A stretch of 64,000 bases of DNA from Odobenus rosmarus divergens (taxonomy: Eukaryota; Chordata; Mammalia; Carnivora; Odobenidae), in contig NW_004450477.1 of assembly GCF_000321225.1 (NCBI RefSeq), forward strand, positions 2,694,437 to 2,758,436, in the 5' to 3' direction. The notes below the pieces were generated by a model. It saw only the letters and a program-made list of their open reading frames with translations, did not search any database and was not told the origin of the DNA. The position numbers were made by a program, and so were the translations under genes. Shown here piece after piece: positions 21,547 to 33,191 of the stretch; within the stretch, counting starts at the first letter, position 1; each line of letters starts with the position of its first letter.

Positions 21547-22947
21547 GTTTCTCTAATTTCTATTTCATTTATTTCTGTTCTAGTTTTATTTCCTTCCTTC
21601 TGCTAACTTCGGGCTTTTTGGCTCTTTTCTAGCTTCTTGGGGTGTAAAGCTAGGAAAGCCATATTGTATATTAAACAAATTGCTTTGCATTTGATACAAG
21701 TAAAAACATTATTTAAAAAAAAAAAAGTACCACTCCTGATCTGTGGTGGCCACTGTGTACCTCCCCTTGCTCCGGATGGTGATCGTGAGCAAAGGAAAAG
21801 CCACAGTTCTATACTCAGTGAGCTCGGCAGTTCATATCAGAGGATCAGCAGACATGGTGCTTTGATGGAGGTCCAAGAGTCAGGAGCACATCTGGGAGTG
21901 GGGGGACTGGCCTGGCGAGGGGGGCAGGGTGGAAGGGAATGCTCTGCAAACCTGGTCAGAACAGGGCCATCTCCTCTGTGACAGAAAGCCATGTCCACTC
22001 CCACTCACAAATATTTCCGGCCTCCAGGGCCTTTGGCAAGGGAAGAGGTGAAAAGACCATTTTGGAGCATGCCCCAAACTTCCAGCTGCAGCGAGAGAAG
22101 TTAAGCTCTGCAAGGTTGGCTCCAGTGAGTGTCATTTGCTCTCTAGAGTGACCCTGCCCTGACCAGAAGAAGCCGCTGGGACCAAGGGTGCGCCATCTTT
22201 CTCAGCTGTCCTTTATCCAGGGGGGAGGCAGGAGTGGCCAAGGGGAACACAGGCTGTGGGGACCCAGTGCTCGCAGAGACCCACCGCTAGAACTGAATGC
22301 TAGTGGGCCCTCGAGTGTTCTGAGCAAGGGGCCTGCTGGGGAGCCTGGCAGCGGATAAAACCTTCAGCAGGCAGGCAGAGGTCTGAGCGCCCGACATCTC
22401 CGAGAAAGGCCAAGGCTCTTCTCGCTGCAGGGGGAGTTCAGGGCACAACGGGAAGCAGAAAGAAAGCTGGCAGGCACTTTCTAGCCTGTCTTTTTCCAAT
22501 TCACCAGTTTTGTGCTGACAAAATTAACTTCTATGTATCTCACCTTGTAAACCCCCAAATTAAAGTCATAGCAAACCTCATTCTATATGAGCAAGCTATT
22601 GAACAGATCTAAGCCTCATCTGAAACGTGAGGAACAGCACAAAACTTACTTCAGAGAACTGAGAATTAAACGAAACATTTGTGTTTAGCACAAAGCCTCA
22701 AAATAATTATGCCAAGTAAGCCACGTCTACCACCTAGTGGCAACATTCAGTAATTGCAGATTTTGTTATTTAAAGAAAGCTGAAAACTAGTTCAGATTGG
22801 GTGGGCAATTCCCAAAGGAGGGCAAACATTAGCGCGCTTCTCTGAGCCTGGCTTCCTTACTGGAAGCTCCGAGAAACTTTTCATTATTGATGTTGGAATC
22901 CTTTAAAAGTTTGTTCCTGAATTATTTCTTGGCCATATTAATTTTTT

Positions 22948-23157
22948 AAAAAAAGATTTTATTTTAGAATTTATTTTGGAGAGGGAGCACACACAAGAGG
23001 GGGAGGCTTGGGGGAGGAGCAGAGGGAGGGGGAAAGAATCTCAAGCAGACCCTTGCGCTGAGCATGGAGCCCTACGGGGCTCAATCCCATGACCCTGAGA
23101 TCATGACCTGAGCCAAAACCAAGAGTCAGAGACTTAACTGCTGAGCCCCCCAGGCAT
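22948..23157 (-). mobile_element. CAN SINE, older, antisense
   Basis: Diverged copy with an extra GGCTTGGGGG stretch; its head reads GAGCCCCCCAGGCAT. It lies just upstream of the rearranged patch at 23,259. Confidence 0.88.
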
Positions 23158-23258
23158 CTGGGTCACATGAATTTTCCACTGGCATGGTATCAACCATTCT
23201 TTTGGAGTCTCCTATTTTCTTAGGATTTTTCAAAAAAAGTATGCTTTTGAATACTTTG

Positions 23259-23466
23259 ACTCTCCCCACTTCCCATTGCTGGACACATTGCTACTTTCTC
23301 TTAACCCTGTCAAAAAAAAAAAAAATAATACTAAATTCTTCTTTCTCTAGATTGTTCTCCAGGCACCTGGGATCACAGAATCCCCTGCCCAAATGACCCT
23401 GAACATATTTCCAAGGCCTGTGTGTGCTTTTTCCTTAGAGGCGCCCCAAGGCCTGAGAAGAGGTTG
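23259..23466 (+). repeat. Composite of three inverted copies of downstream sequence
   Basis: Block A (23,259-23,309) is the reverse complement of 24,932-24,982, with 3 mismatches in 51. Block T (about 23,307-23,336) matches the minus strand of 25,229-25,268, which is the SINE tail and its target duplication. Block B (23,337-23,466) is the reverse complement of 25,615-25,744, with 2 mismatches in about 129. See findings. Confidence 0.85.
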
Positions 23467-23801
23467 GCTGTTTTGTCAAGTAGTAATCCTCCTTTGCCTG
23501 GTTTGTTTGCAGCTCTCCTTTTCCTGTGCAACTGAGCACCACTCAAACTCTCAAGGGCTACATTGTTCCTGCTTTTTGCAGTTTACAGAATAAACCACCT
23601 CTTACTCACTTTCTAAAATAAACAGCCACGTGAAGACCTGTCCTGGTTTTTTTCTCTCCCACCTGTGGCTGGAACCTAATTGTGTCATCATCACTCTGAG
23701 ATAGTGACTCGCCCTGGACACTGCCTGCTCCGGTTGGGACCAGGACCTGGGATTTCCTTCCCACATGGGGGTCCGAGCTCACTGTTGCCGGAAGTTTATT
23801 G

Positions 23802-24152
23802 CCATAGACTGAATGTTTTTGTCTCCCCCAAAATTCATGTGTTGATGCTTACCCCACAATATGATGGCATTAGGAAGGGAGGCCTTTTGGAGGCATGAGA
23901 GCAGGGCCCTCATGAACAGACCTAGTGCCCTTATAAAAGAGACCTCAGAGTACTTCCTCCCCCCTTCTGCCAGGTGAGGACACAGTGAGAACCTGGCCAT
24001 TATGAACCAGGGAGTAAGATCTCACCAGACACCAAATCTGCCAGCACCTTGATCTTTGACTTCGAGCCTCCAGAACTATAAGAAATAAACTTCTGTTGTT
24101 TATCTGCCCCCCGGTCTGGGATATTTTGTTATAGCGGCCTGAATGGACTAAG
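23802..24152 (+). mobile_element. ERVL-MaLR-type solo LTR (MLT1/MST-like)
   Basis: It begins 'atagactgaatgtttttgtctccccc', continues with 'cttataaaagagacctcag', has a polyadenylation-like AATAAA in 'agaaataaacttctgttg' and ends 'gaatggactaagacaca'. Non-coding. Similar to the copies at 62,953-63,358 (+) and 44,112-44,580 (-). Family assignment is from memory. Confidence 0.7.
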
Positions 24153-24419
24153 ACACATGCGTAATAATCAAAAAGTATTACTGTCATCTCCTACCGAGGG
24201 ACAAGGAAATACTATGTCATGTTTATCCACAGTCTGGTAAAATAGAGGTTTTTGGTTTTTGTTTGTTTGTTTGTTGTGGCTTTTTAAAGCTAACCAGGTA
24301 ACTAATTAAAACTTTTTAAGCAGAAAAGATGAAGTCAGTTTATGGAGGAGGATTGGAAATTGGACACTCAGGACCCTTCTAGCCCTACACAATTGCTTCC
24401 CAGGGGCTGAAGTCAATGC

Positions 24420-24605
24420 ACAGTTTTTGCATTCTGTGTTTTACTCTGAATATTTGGCGTACTTCAAAATGGTCTTTGTAATGTTAAATGGATGTGTAGT
24501 TGCATTTATGTATTATAAGTAATTAAAATATACCCCTATTGAAAGATATGTTTCCAGTTTTTAATTTTATAAGCAAGACTGCAATATACTCTGCTTTTAA
24601 ACATG
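24420..24605 (-). mobile_element. Old L1M-type 3' end fragment, antisense
   Basis: Resembles the motif series seen at 15,280 and 42,995 (fragments of 'gtacttcaaaatggtctttgtaatgttaaatgg' through 'aagcaagactgcaatatac'). Weak. Confidence 0.4.
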
Positions 24606-25240
24606 GCCATTTATGTATTTTCTTATTTATTTATTTTTGCTTCTGCTAAATTATTCTCTAGGAACCTGAGTGGGATTCCAGGACAATAGCCATGAAGATA
24701 TTGCTGGGTATAGTCATAACATTTTCTGGTAAAAATGTACCAATTTATAACTGTAGTGTTTCAATAGCAGGCTGGCCCACCTTTGCAGCTTCCCGAGTCT
24801 TGGGCTCCCAGGTGTATCACATGAAAAATATACTCCATTTCTTCCTTGGTGTAGCCCCTTGTGCTTATGGCAACTTGTTAGTTCCAAGGAGGCAGCAGGA
24901 ATCGTTTGAAGAAAATGAGTCAGAGGGGCTTCAGGGTTTAGAGAAAGTAGCAGTGTGTCCAGAAATGGGAAGTGGGGAGAGTAAGGGACACTCTGCAGAG
25001 TGAACAAATGACACCACCCTTTCCCCAACTCACCCCAGAAAGTGAGGTGAGGAGGCAGAAAGATGCAGGTCCATTTGCAACATATATAGGGCCTTGGGCG
25101 AAGTTCGAATGGGGGTCCATAGGCCATATGTCTAAATATTTAATTCATAAGTCAAACAAAATGTTAAGAAAAATATGTTCTACCAGCTCTAACAAATACA
25201 CCTTTATAACAACTGAGGACAGACGTGAATTTAGTATTCT

Positions 25241-25427
25241 TCTTCTTCTTTTTTTTTTTTTTTGACAGAGAGAGAGGGAACACAAACAAGGGGAGTGGGA
25301 GAGGGAGAAGCAGACTCCTGCTGAGCAGGGAGCCCAATGCGGGGCTCGATCCCCGGACCCTGGGATCATGACCTGAGCCAAAATCAAGAGATAGATGCCT
25401 CACCGACTGAGCCACCCAGGCGCCCTG
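25241..25427 (-). mobile_element. CAN SINE, young, antisense
   Basis: Perfect 14-bp target duplication gaatttagtattct at 25,227-25,240 and 25,428-25,441. The A tail (T15 on +) and close match to consensus suggest a recent insertion. Part of its tail was copied into the composite at 23,307-23,336. Confidence 0.96.
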
Positions 25428-26029
25428 GAATTTAGTATTCTGACTCCTTGGCACTCCACACAGGAATAGGAGGATGTGAGGAGAGCTGGCCCAGCCCCTG
25501 GTTGCCAGCCATAGCCTATACTCTTTTTCTTCTCAGCAACGAACCCCAGATGTGTGGACACCTGATCCCGTGCAGCTGAACTCTGCCTATGCTCCACTCT
25601 AAACAGCCACTCCTTAACCTCTTCTCAGGCCTTTGGGCGCCTCGAAGGAAAAAGCACACACAGGCCTTGGAAATATGTTCAGGGTCATTTGGGCAGGGGA
25701 TTCTGTGATCCCAGGTGCCTGGAGAACAATCTAGAGAAAGAAGAGCCAGGTGGGCATGGACTCTTGGTGCTATGGGCTCCTTGCCTTTAGGGAGGGGTGG
25801 GCAGAGTGAGGCCCTCTAAAGCATGGAGCCTAAGACAGGGGCCCCTCTTGCTCTGGGCTAAGGGAAGTACTGGTAAGAACTTTTCTGGTTACAGTTAACT
25901 AACCCAGAGGAGGCCCAAAGATCCTCAAGGAAAAGCCATTTGCCTACCAGCTTTGTCTATAGTGAAGCCCACCAGGCACAGTGTCTCTTCTATACCTAGA
26001 TAGTTTTTAATATGAATGAGCAACTGAGG

Positions 26030-26720
26030 ATCACAAGAATTTGAGCATGATCTCTGTTATAAAAGAAAAAGACTGAAAGTAAGAAGAGAAAAAAAAAAAC
26101 ACCTCAAAGAACATATAAACAATGCAATGACATTAAAACTTTAAAGAAAATGTAATGAATAGTATCAGGGACATCCTGGAGATAAGAATAAGATACCTGT
26201 AAAAAGGAAAATTAGAGAACAAGAAAGATTTCCTGAAAATTAAAAACATGAATGCTGTAATTAAAAGTTCAGTGAAAGAGAAGGAACATATATTTGAGGA
26301 AATCACTCAAAATGTGGACTAAAATAATCAGAGATTAACAGGGTGCAACATAATCAGAGATTAACAGGGTGGAAAAGTTGAGAAAATTAGAGGATCCATT
26401 TGGTGGTCCAACATCCAAATAATAGGAGTTCCAGAAAGAGCAAACAGAGAAAACTGTGGAGAAAAAGTGATCAAAAACATGAAACAAGAACATTCTCACA
26501 AAACAAAAAACAGCATTTCTAGGTGGAAAATACCAAGGGAATGTCAATATAATGAACTCATACCGGGGTGCCTCATTATGAAATTTCAGTGTATTGGAAA
26601 TAGTGAGAAGGTTCCAAATCTCCCAGAGAGAAGGAAAAGAAAAGGTTACGTATACTAAGTTGATCATTTTCTCAACGACAACAATGAAGCAATGCCTCAA
26701 AATTCTGAGTGAAAATCATT
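26030..26720 (+). mobile_element. Old LINE (HAL1/L1M-like) fragment, first part
   Basis: The L1 ORF1-like series 'aataataggagttccagaaagagc', 'cattatgaaatttcagtgta', 'gaagcaatgcctcaaaattctgag' and 'attttcaatctagaatta' is visible; no open frame survives. A 20-22-bp tandem duplication, catcagagattaacagggtg-type, lies at 26,326-26,372. It probably continues at 28,640 after an LTR insertion. Confidence 0.65.
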
Positions 26721-26789
26721 TTCAATCTAGAATTATATATCATGTGTGTCAGATTGTTGCAAAGTTGACCACAACACTTTCTTATATGT

Positions 26790-27295
26790 TGGTGTTCATA
26801 AGTGACACAGCATAAACTCCAAGTATAAGGCTCAAGAGACCCTGTGGCTTTTGCTCTTGAACTCTTAGAATGCTATGCTATCATGGCCAGTGGGAAGAAG
26901 CCAGGTCTACTTTACTGGATGAAAAGCTACATGGAGGAGAGAAGAACCATCTCGTCTGAAGTCCCCTAGACCAACCAGCTGATGGCCAGCACATATTATC
27001 AGATTCAGACAGAGGCTCTTTTAGTCCAACCAGCCCCAGTCAAGCTTCCAGATGAGTGCAACTGCGTGAGTGACCCCAGCTGAGCCCAGCCCAAATTGCA
27101 ATTGAGAACAAATAAAATAGTTATTGTTTTAAGCTACTAGTTTTTAGGGGTGGTTTGTTATGAAACAAAGACTAAATAAAAGAGAAATCGGTACCAAGGA
27201 GTGAAGTGCTATCATAATGAAACCCCAAAAATATGTGGTATTGGTTTTGGGAACTGGGCTGGGGCAGTGGCTGGAAAGGTGAGGAGGAAACTGCT
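26790..27295 (+). mobile_element. ERVL/MaLR-like LTR with adjoining internal start
   Basis: The LTR-like part ends 'gttttaagctactagtttttaggggtgg..' and 'actaaataaaag' near 27,182. It is followed by 'aatcggtaccaaggagtgaagtgc' and 'ggttttgggaactgggc', which resemble the primer-binding region and leader of MaLR elements. No coding capacity. Where the element ends (perhaps before 28,640) is unclear. Confidence 0.55.
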
Positions 27296-28639
27296 ATTTG
27301 AATAGGCATGCAGATGAGGCATGGGTAGCTCCTGAGATACCACGTCTCTGATCCAGAGACCTGTGACCTAAAAGGACAAGTTTTCTGTCCCTTAAACCCC
27401 TAATCGACAACAGTGAGACTGGGACAGAATAGCCACTCTCATTCAAAAAGAAAGACACACAGCTGTCACTGACCCATAGCAATTCTGAACTCCAGACAGG
27501 GGCATGCTGCCAGTTCCTCTTGCTCTAGGGAGTAGGGCCCAGTTCTGCTCCCTGAGATAGTTCCCAAGTTCGCTGTACTCCAAGGTTCTTAGCTCCAACT
27601 TCTGATAGATCCTTACTTTCCCAAACAAAACAAAAACCCAACAAACAAAACACAATGGCCCCATGTTTAGAGCTGAATAGCTTTCTTAGCCTGTTTCTTA
27701 CCCACTGCAGGTTGAAGTTCCACAGAGCTTTCTTTTTATTTTGAATAATTTATTGCCCTTTTAGTCCAGATTTCCTGTGATTTCATCAACACAGCTATCT
27801 TAAACACTTTGTGGATTTTCTATGAATCTTATTAGGGTTTACTCTGTGTTCCAAACACTATATCCATAATTCTTTCTCATTTGGGTCTATCAGGCTGCTA
27901 TGGAATAACACCCTTAGGATTCTTAGAAGCCCCCTTGCTTAATTGAGAGTATCTACTAGGCACTGCCTTAAATCTCTCTGAGATCTTAACCAAGGGTCTT
28001 ACAGCCACATTTTAAAATTGATCTTTACCAAAGTCAGTTACTAGGTGGGTACCCTGGGGGTGAGAGATTATTTTATTTTACAACCCAGTAAGTCTTAGGC
28101 CCTCTCTATTTCCTCTAAATTCTGCTTGCAAACAGAATATCTTATAATATACAGTTAGAAGCACCTAACAGACACTTTTGACATGATGTCTAGAGCGCTC
28201 CTTAGCTAAGACTCCTAGTTCATTAGATACATTTTTTATCTCCCAAATTACTGTAGGCAGTTGGGTAAACGTTTTGCCAATTGTTTTACTGCTACATAAC
28301 ACTGCTAACCATATTCCCAGTCTTCAGTAGTAGTTTTCTTACCACTTTTCTGAGGCTAGACCTGGCTTCTTCACGTGGTAGGCTCAAGTCAACATTCCAA
28401 GAGGGTGAGAGCAGAAGCGGTAAATTGGTGCCTCATTTTAGAAGTCACACAAGCCACTTACAACATATTATATTTGTCAGAGCAAGTCACAAAGCCATCC
28501 CCATTTAAGGAGTGGGGGAAATAGTCCCACCTTTTATGGAAGAAGTGGAAAAGTCAGATTGCAAAATGGTAGGAATAAAAGGAGTAGGAAGAATTTACTG
28601 TGGCCATTCTTGCCAGCAAAACGATGATACTGAGACAAG

Positions 28640-29210
28640 GGTGAGGCTAGAGAATGAAGATACTTTCAGACATAAAAGTGATCAAAAACTTATCCTTTCA
28701 GGAAACCACTAGGGTATGTATTGACAAAAATGAGAATATAAGTCAAGAAAGAATAAGACAAGTGAGAGAAGCCAAGGAACTCTCCAGGAAGATAGGGCTG
28801 AGAGAGCCACATTCCAAATGAGAGCAAGAGCGTCAAGGACACCCAGAGGAATATCTCTGAAAAGGATATCTTAAGAGAAAACACAGCACTGAGAAATTAT
28901 TGGGCCGTATGGACAGAGGCATTTTCAGGGCTGTTACAGGATATGAGAAGACCTAACCAGCTGTTCAAGAAAAAAAATAAGCAAGTGAAAAAAATTGAAG
29001 CAAATATTAGCTTCAGAAAAACAGAAAGTTGTACGAGAAAGGTCATGTAAACATGTACACTACTTGGCACAAAAGTAAACAATATTAACATAATCTTACA
29101 TTTTAAAAAATCACTGAATAGGAATTTAATTAAAATTGTGATAAGACTATATTGGGAAGATGAAGAAAGGGAAATAGTCTGCAATGAAGCAAAAATCCTC
29201 ATTTAGCACA
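28640..29210 (+). mobile_element. Old LINE (HAL1/L1M-like) fragment, second part
   Basis: It begins 'gaagatactttcagacataaaagtgatcaaaaac', which follows on from the ORF1-like end of the 26,030-26,720 piece in related elements. A-rich and without an open frame. Confidence 0.5.
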
Positions 29211-29639
29211 AAAGAAAGCCAATGTATTATCTAAAATTCATAGTTCAAAGTATATCAGTGTATTTACATTGTTTAGAAATGGGTGCCTCTAAAAAAAAAA
29301 AAAAGAAATGGTTGCCTCTGAGAAGTGGAGTGGGATGGGAATGGGGGTTGTAAAATAGGGAGCGGATTTTTTCTGCTATAACTTATTACTCTTGACCTTT
29401 TAAATTAAAAGAAAGCATTATATCACTATAAAAGAATGATTTCAAAAAATAAGTTGAGAAAAAACACGGGCTAGTAATCAAGAGAAAAATATTATTGCTA
29501 AAAGCAGTCTCAAGGGAATGGTTGGGGCAAAAATCCTTAAAAGAATTAAGGGTAACATATAATTAAAAATTTTAAAGGTTTTACTTTAGTGCCAGTTGCT
29601 ATTTGAAGTTTTAAGACTAAAACTGAGGAAGGTGAATTC

Positions 29640-30270
29640 CAATCCTGGAAATCTTATAGTTTAGTAGCGCATAGGTAAAATACAGGTAAGCACGTATGAA
29701 AAGTGCTAGAATCAGGACATGTAGAAAGTAGTCTAAGACCACAGAGGAAGGAGAGACAATCTTCTTTTGGGGTGGAGCTGGAGATGCCTTTCTACAAGAG
29801 TTGACCTTAGAAATGAGTGGTGAAGGATAAGTGGGTTCAGCTGGCCAACTCGATAGGGTAGAGTGTTCTAGGTCGAGAAGCTCATCATGCAAAATCCCAG
29901 CATGTTTGGGAAAAGGTAATAAATTCAGTGTGCCTTGAAACAGGGTACCAAGCAGGGAATAACCAGAGATGAGCCTGGTGTGGTAGACTGGGGAAGATTT
30001 TAGACGTTTTTGTGAGTCATGGTAAGGGGGTTGGCATGTAAGGATTTTACCCTAAGGTATGACACATTAAATGCACATCTTAGGATGATCACTGGTTCTG
30101 GGGAAGCCAGTAGAAGATCAAATTAGGGATTCCCACCTGAGGAAGGGAGACCCGCTAGAAGACTAGCAAAGGCAGTGAGAGCTGGACAGGAGGAAAGAGT
30201 TGAGAAATATTTTAGAGACTGATTCAGTGACAGGTCATAGTGACCAATTGCAAGATAGAGGAGTCAAAGA
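29640..30270 (-). repeat. L2 LINE, antisense
   Basis: On + it reads in the order 'gaccttagaaatgagtgg', 'gagtgttctaggtcgagaag', 'gtcatggtaagggggttgg' and 'gattttaccctaaggtatg', the antisense L2 body. Diverged. Confidence 0.6.
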
Positions 30271-30279
30271 TGACTCTGA

Positions 30280-30835
30280 GGTTCACTCATTCATCAGACA
30301 TCTATTGTGTGTCTTTTCTGTGCTAGGCTCTCTGCCAGGCCCTGGCAGGGGTGGGGGGAGTCATACATTTGAATACAGTATGGTCATTGCCTTAGAGGAG
30401 CTTTTTGTTTAGTGGGAACATAGGAATAAATTAACATTAACTGTAACTGTGATGCCCTATTCTCAAGAGAGGAACAGAATCCAGAGGGACTCAGGAAGAA
30501 GCTGCCAAGGAGGAAGAAGGAGAAGAGCCCAGAGTTGGTAGAACTATGGAAGCTGGGAGAAGAGAGTTTGGAAAAGGAGTGGTCCATGGTGACAGATGCT
30601 ACCAAGAAAGTGGGCAGCCGGGCTGAGATGTCCCCTGGATGAGGCAGTTAGGAGGGCAATGATGATCTCAGAACAGCAGGAGGTGCCCAACAGGTGTCAC
30701 AGGATGTGGAACAAAGAGCTGGTGAGGATGCCGAGGAAGGAATATAGTTCTCTCTTTCAGAGGCTGGTCAGGAAGTGAAGGAGAGTTAAGCCAGTGAGAG
30801 GCAGGCTTCGTAAAGGTACAGCTTTTAAGAAGGAA
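30280..30835 (-). repeat. L2 LINE, second copy, antisense
   Basis: It starts at the L2 3' end in antisense ('actcattcatcagacatctattgtgtg..ctgtgctaggc') and runs into the antisense body ('aggaagaagctgcc', 'ggtccatggtgacagatg'). Diverged. Confidence 0.55.
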
Positions 30836-31801
30836 ACCACTTGGGTGTTTTGTTTTGTTTTGTTTTTTTTCCTTATCAGGACCAGCTACCTAATTTGTAG
30901 AGCCCAGTGCACAATGAAAATTTGGGGCCTCTTGCTAAATTATTAAGACTTGTAAGACAGCAACAGCAGAGCACAAAGCCAGTGTGGGGCTCTTCTAAGT
31001 ACAAGGCTCTGTGTGACTGCACTGGTCACACGCCAGGAACTCAACCCCGATTCTCAGGGGAAGGAGCCCAGGGAGGAAGGAAGAAGAGGGCTGCTTCAGT
31101 AACAGAGCCTGGCCCCAGAGCAGTTGGGAAGGGAGGCACTCAGGGTCCGGATGGAGGTAGAGCCTTGAGCGAGAGAAAAACAAGGCTTTGGGCATCTCCT
31201 GAGATGCAGGAGAGGGAGGATGTGGATGGGAGATGGAGAGGAGGGGGTGCTGGGAGGGGAGGACTTCGTCCTGGAGACATGAGTTTCCGTACTGAATAAT
31301 CTATAGGCAGAAGGGGTAAATGGGTCACCGAGAGTGGCCCCGCGGTCAGCAGGCACGGGCAGATGAGGCGGGGGCAGAAGCCAGCCCAGGACTGACAGAT
31401 AGGTGAGGTCCAGGGAGTGGGTGGCAAGAAGGCCCGAGAGGGGGTGCTGGGATTCATGTTGGGACAGTGATGAGAAATGGGGCGACCAGAAGGACTGGTG
31501 GGCTCCCTCAGTGAGGAGGGAGTTGGGGACGACAGTGCGAGGGTAGGAAGCCCCTGGCAAGGGAGTAGAATTTGGGGGTTTAGTATTCTGGCCATGAGTT
31601 GATGGTGAAGTTGGTGTAGGGCCTGCCCAGAGAACTCATTCAAACAGCAAGTAAGGAGCGAAAGTAAGGAGAGCTAGGAGTTCTTCCGGAATGAGCAGAA
31701 GTGTCATGGATCATTGTCATTTTAAGACCAGGCGTTAAGTGCTGCATGTGTGACAGGGAGAGTCTATGGATAGAGGGAAGGCTAAAGGTGCTGGTGAATG
31801 G

Positions 31802-31915
31802 GGCGCCTGGCTGGCGCATTCCACGGAGCATGCGACCCCGGATCTCGGGGTTGTAAATTCCAGCCCCATATTGGGTGTACAGATTACTTAAAAAAAAACA
31901 AAACAAAACAAAAAC
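31802..31915 (+). mobile_element. CAN SINE, short older subtype
   Basis: GGCGCCTGGCTGGCGCATTCC head, a 'gatctcggggttgtaaattccagcccc' B-box region and 'attgggtgtacagattacttaaaa' tail. This is the shorter subtype without the long CT region and is the last repeat before the FHOD3 CpG island. Confidence 0.88.
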
Positions 31916-33009
31916 AGATGCCAATGAAGGGGCTAAGTATGGGACAAGGGTTTCTTTCCTCTTGAAACCAGAAGGAAGGGAGAAAGACGTCACAGAGCCG
32001 CCTTGTAAACAGACTCGGATGTCAAGAGCGATTGCGTATTAGCCCGGGTACTTATATGAGGTATGAGGAACCCCCAACTTGGCCACCGCCTGGGAAAGGA
32101 GAGAACTGTCGAATTCTTATTAGAAACGGAGGGGGTCGCCCGCGAGCAGCTAGGAGAGCGGTGGGAGGCGGACAGGAGCCCCGGGGCTCCGGCGTGCAGG
32201 CTGCAACGCTTCCTTCCACGTCCCTCGGTCGCGAGCGGGTCTCCAAGTCTCCGCCGCCCCTCCGCAATTCGGTGACCTCGTCCGCAGCGGTCCGCGGCGC
32301 CACAAGGTCCAGTTAGGGCTTTCGGGGGACCGAATTGGCCAAGAGGAGGCAGTGATACAGAGGGTCAACTAGCACCCACCAGGTGGCCCCGGTGTCACGC
32401 CCGGCACTGGGGTCCTGGGGCAGAGCCTCGCAGTGCTCCAGTCGTCTCTCCTAGAGCCCCCTGGGATTGTCTGTTAGGAGCTGCGTGGGTTCTCCGGCTC
32501 ACCCTCCTTTTTCTAAGGTTCCTTCTCCCCAAGGGAAACCTCCCGGTCACCCCTGCCTGGGCTCCCGGTGGCTGCCACCACCCCGCTTGCTGCCGGGGGC
32601 CGGCTCCCTCTCCTGCAGGCGCCCAGCTGGGGTTTTTCAAATCCAGGCAGCAGGAGCCCGCCGCCGCCGCCTTCATCTGGACGGGGTTAAGCGCTTTCCC
32701 CGAGGGCGTAAGATAGGATGGCTATTCCGTCCAGTTCCCGGAGCTCGGAGGGGTACAGCTCCCTACGCCGAGGGGCGCACGTGTAGCGGGCGGCCCAAGC
32801 GGCGCCGGTGCTGCCGGAGTCAGCCCGCCGGGGATGCCCGCCCCGCCGCCGCTGGCAGCAGGCTTGGCGCAGGGCTGCGGATGCCTCGCGAGCCGTTCTC
32901 CCTTTCCCTTTCCCCGCGGCAGGTCCCGCTGGTCGGGGCATTGCGGCCTGGCGCTAGGGGCCGGAGGAGGGGAGGAGCCGGAGAAGGAGGGGACAGAGGG
33001 GCCTGTCGG

Positions 33010-33030
33010 CCCCGCCCCCGCCCCGCCCCC
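33010..33030 (+). promoter_or_regulatory. Clustered GC boxes (Sp/KLF-type sites)
   Basis: Overlapping CCCCGCCCC motifs occur about 160-180 bases upstream of the FHOD3 start codon. In TATA-less CpG-island promoters such clusters often sit close to the transcription start, so this is the best candidate core promoter region. Further GC boxes at about 33,581-33,590 and 33,663-33,670 lie in intron 1. Confidence 0.6.
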
Positions 33031-33191
33031 CGCGGCCGGAGCCCGGGCTGCAGCCGGGCGCGCCGGAGCTTGCGAGCCCGCGAGCCAGCGAGCGGCGGCC
33101 GCGGCCTCCCCTGCTCGCGGTGTGACCCCGGCGTCCCGGCCCGCGACCCCGCGGATCCCGGCGCCCGCGCTCCCAGGGGCAGGGATGCATC

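Larger units (their letters stand above)
19620..21640 (-). mobile_element. L1 LINE, antisense, ORF2 reverse-transcriptase remnants
   Basis: The part 19,620-19,820 resembles an L1 3' UTR. From 20,105 to 21,640 the minus strand carries ORF2 sequence. One open piece (20,367-20,594) reads ..[32 protein letters not shown].., the L1 reverse-transcriptase palm region. Frames are broken and two SINEs have inserted (19,946-20,097 and 21,345-21,546), so it is dead. Confidence 0.9.
18827..32090. other. MOCOS-FHOD3 intergenic interval
   Basis: No coding exon was recognised between the MOCOS stop and the FHOD3 CpG island. Repeats account for much of it. Stretches without recognised content are 21,640-22,945, 23,470-23,800, 24,155-24,420, 25,745-26,030, 27,300-28,640 (perhaps internal sequence of an old LTR element) and 30,840-31,800 (purine-rich, perhaps decayed L2). 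The first part (18,827 to an unknown point) should be the MOCOS 3' UTR. The interval is about 13-14 kb. Confidence 0.8.
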
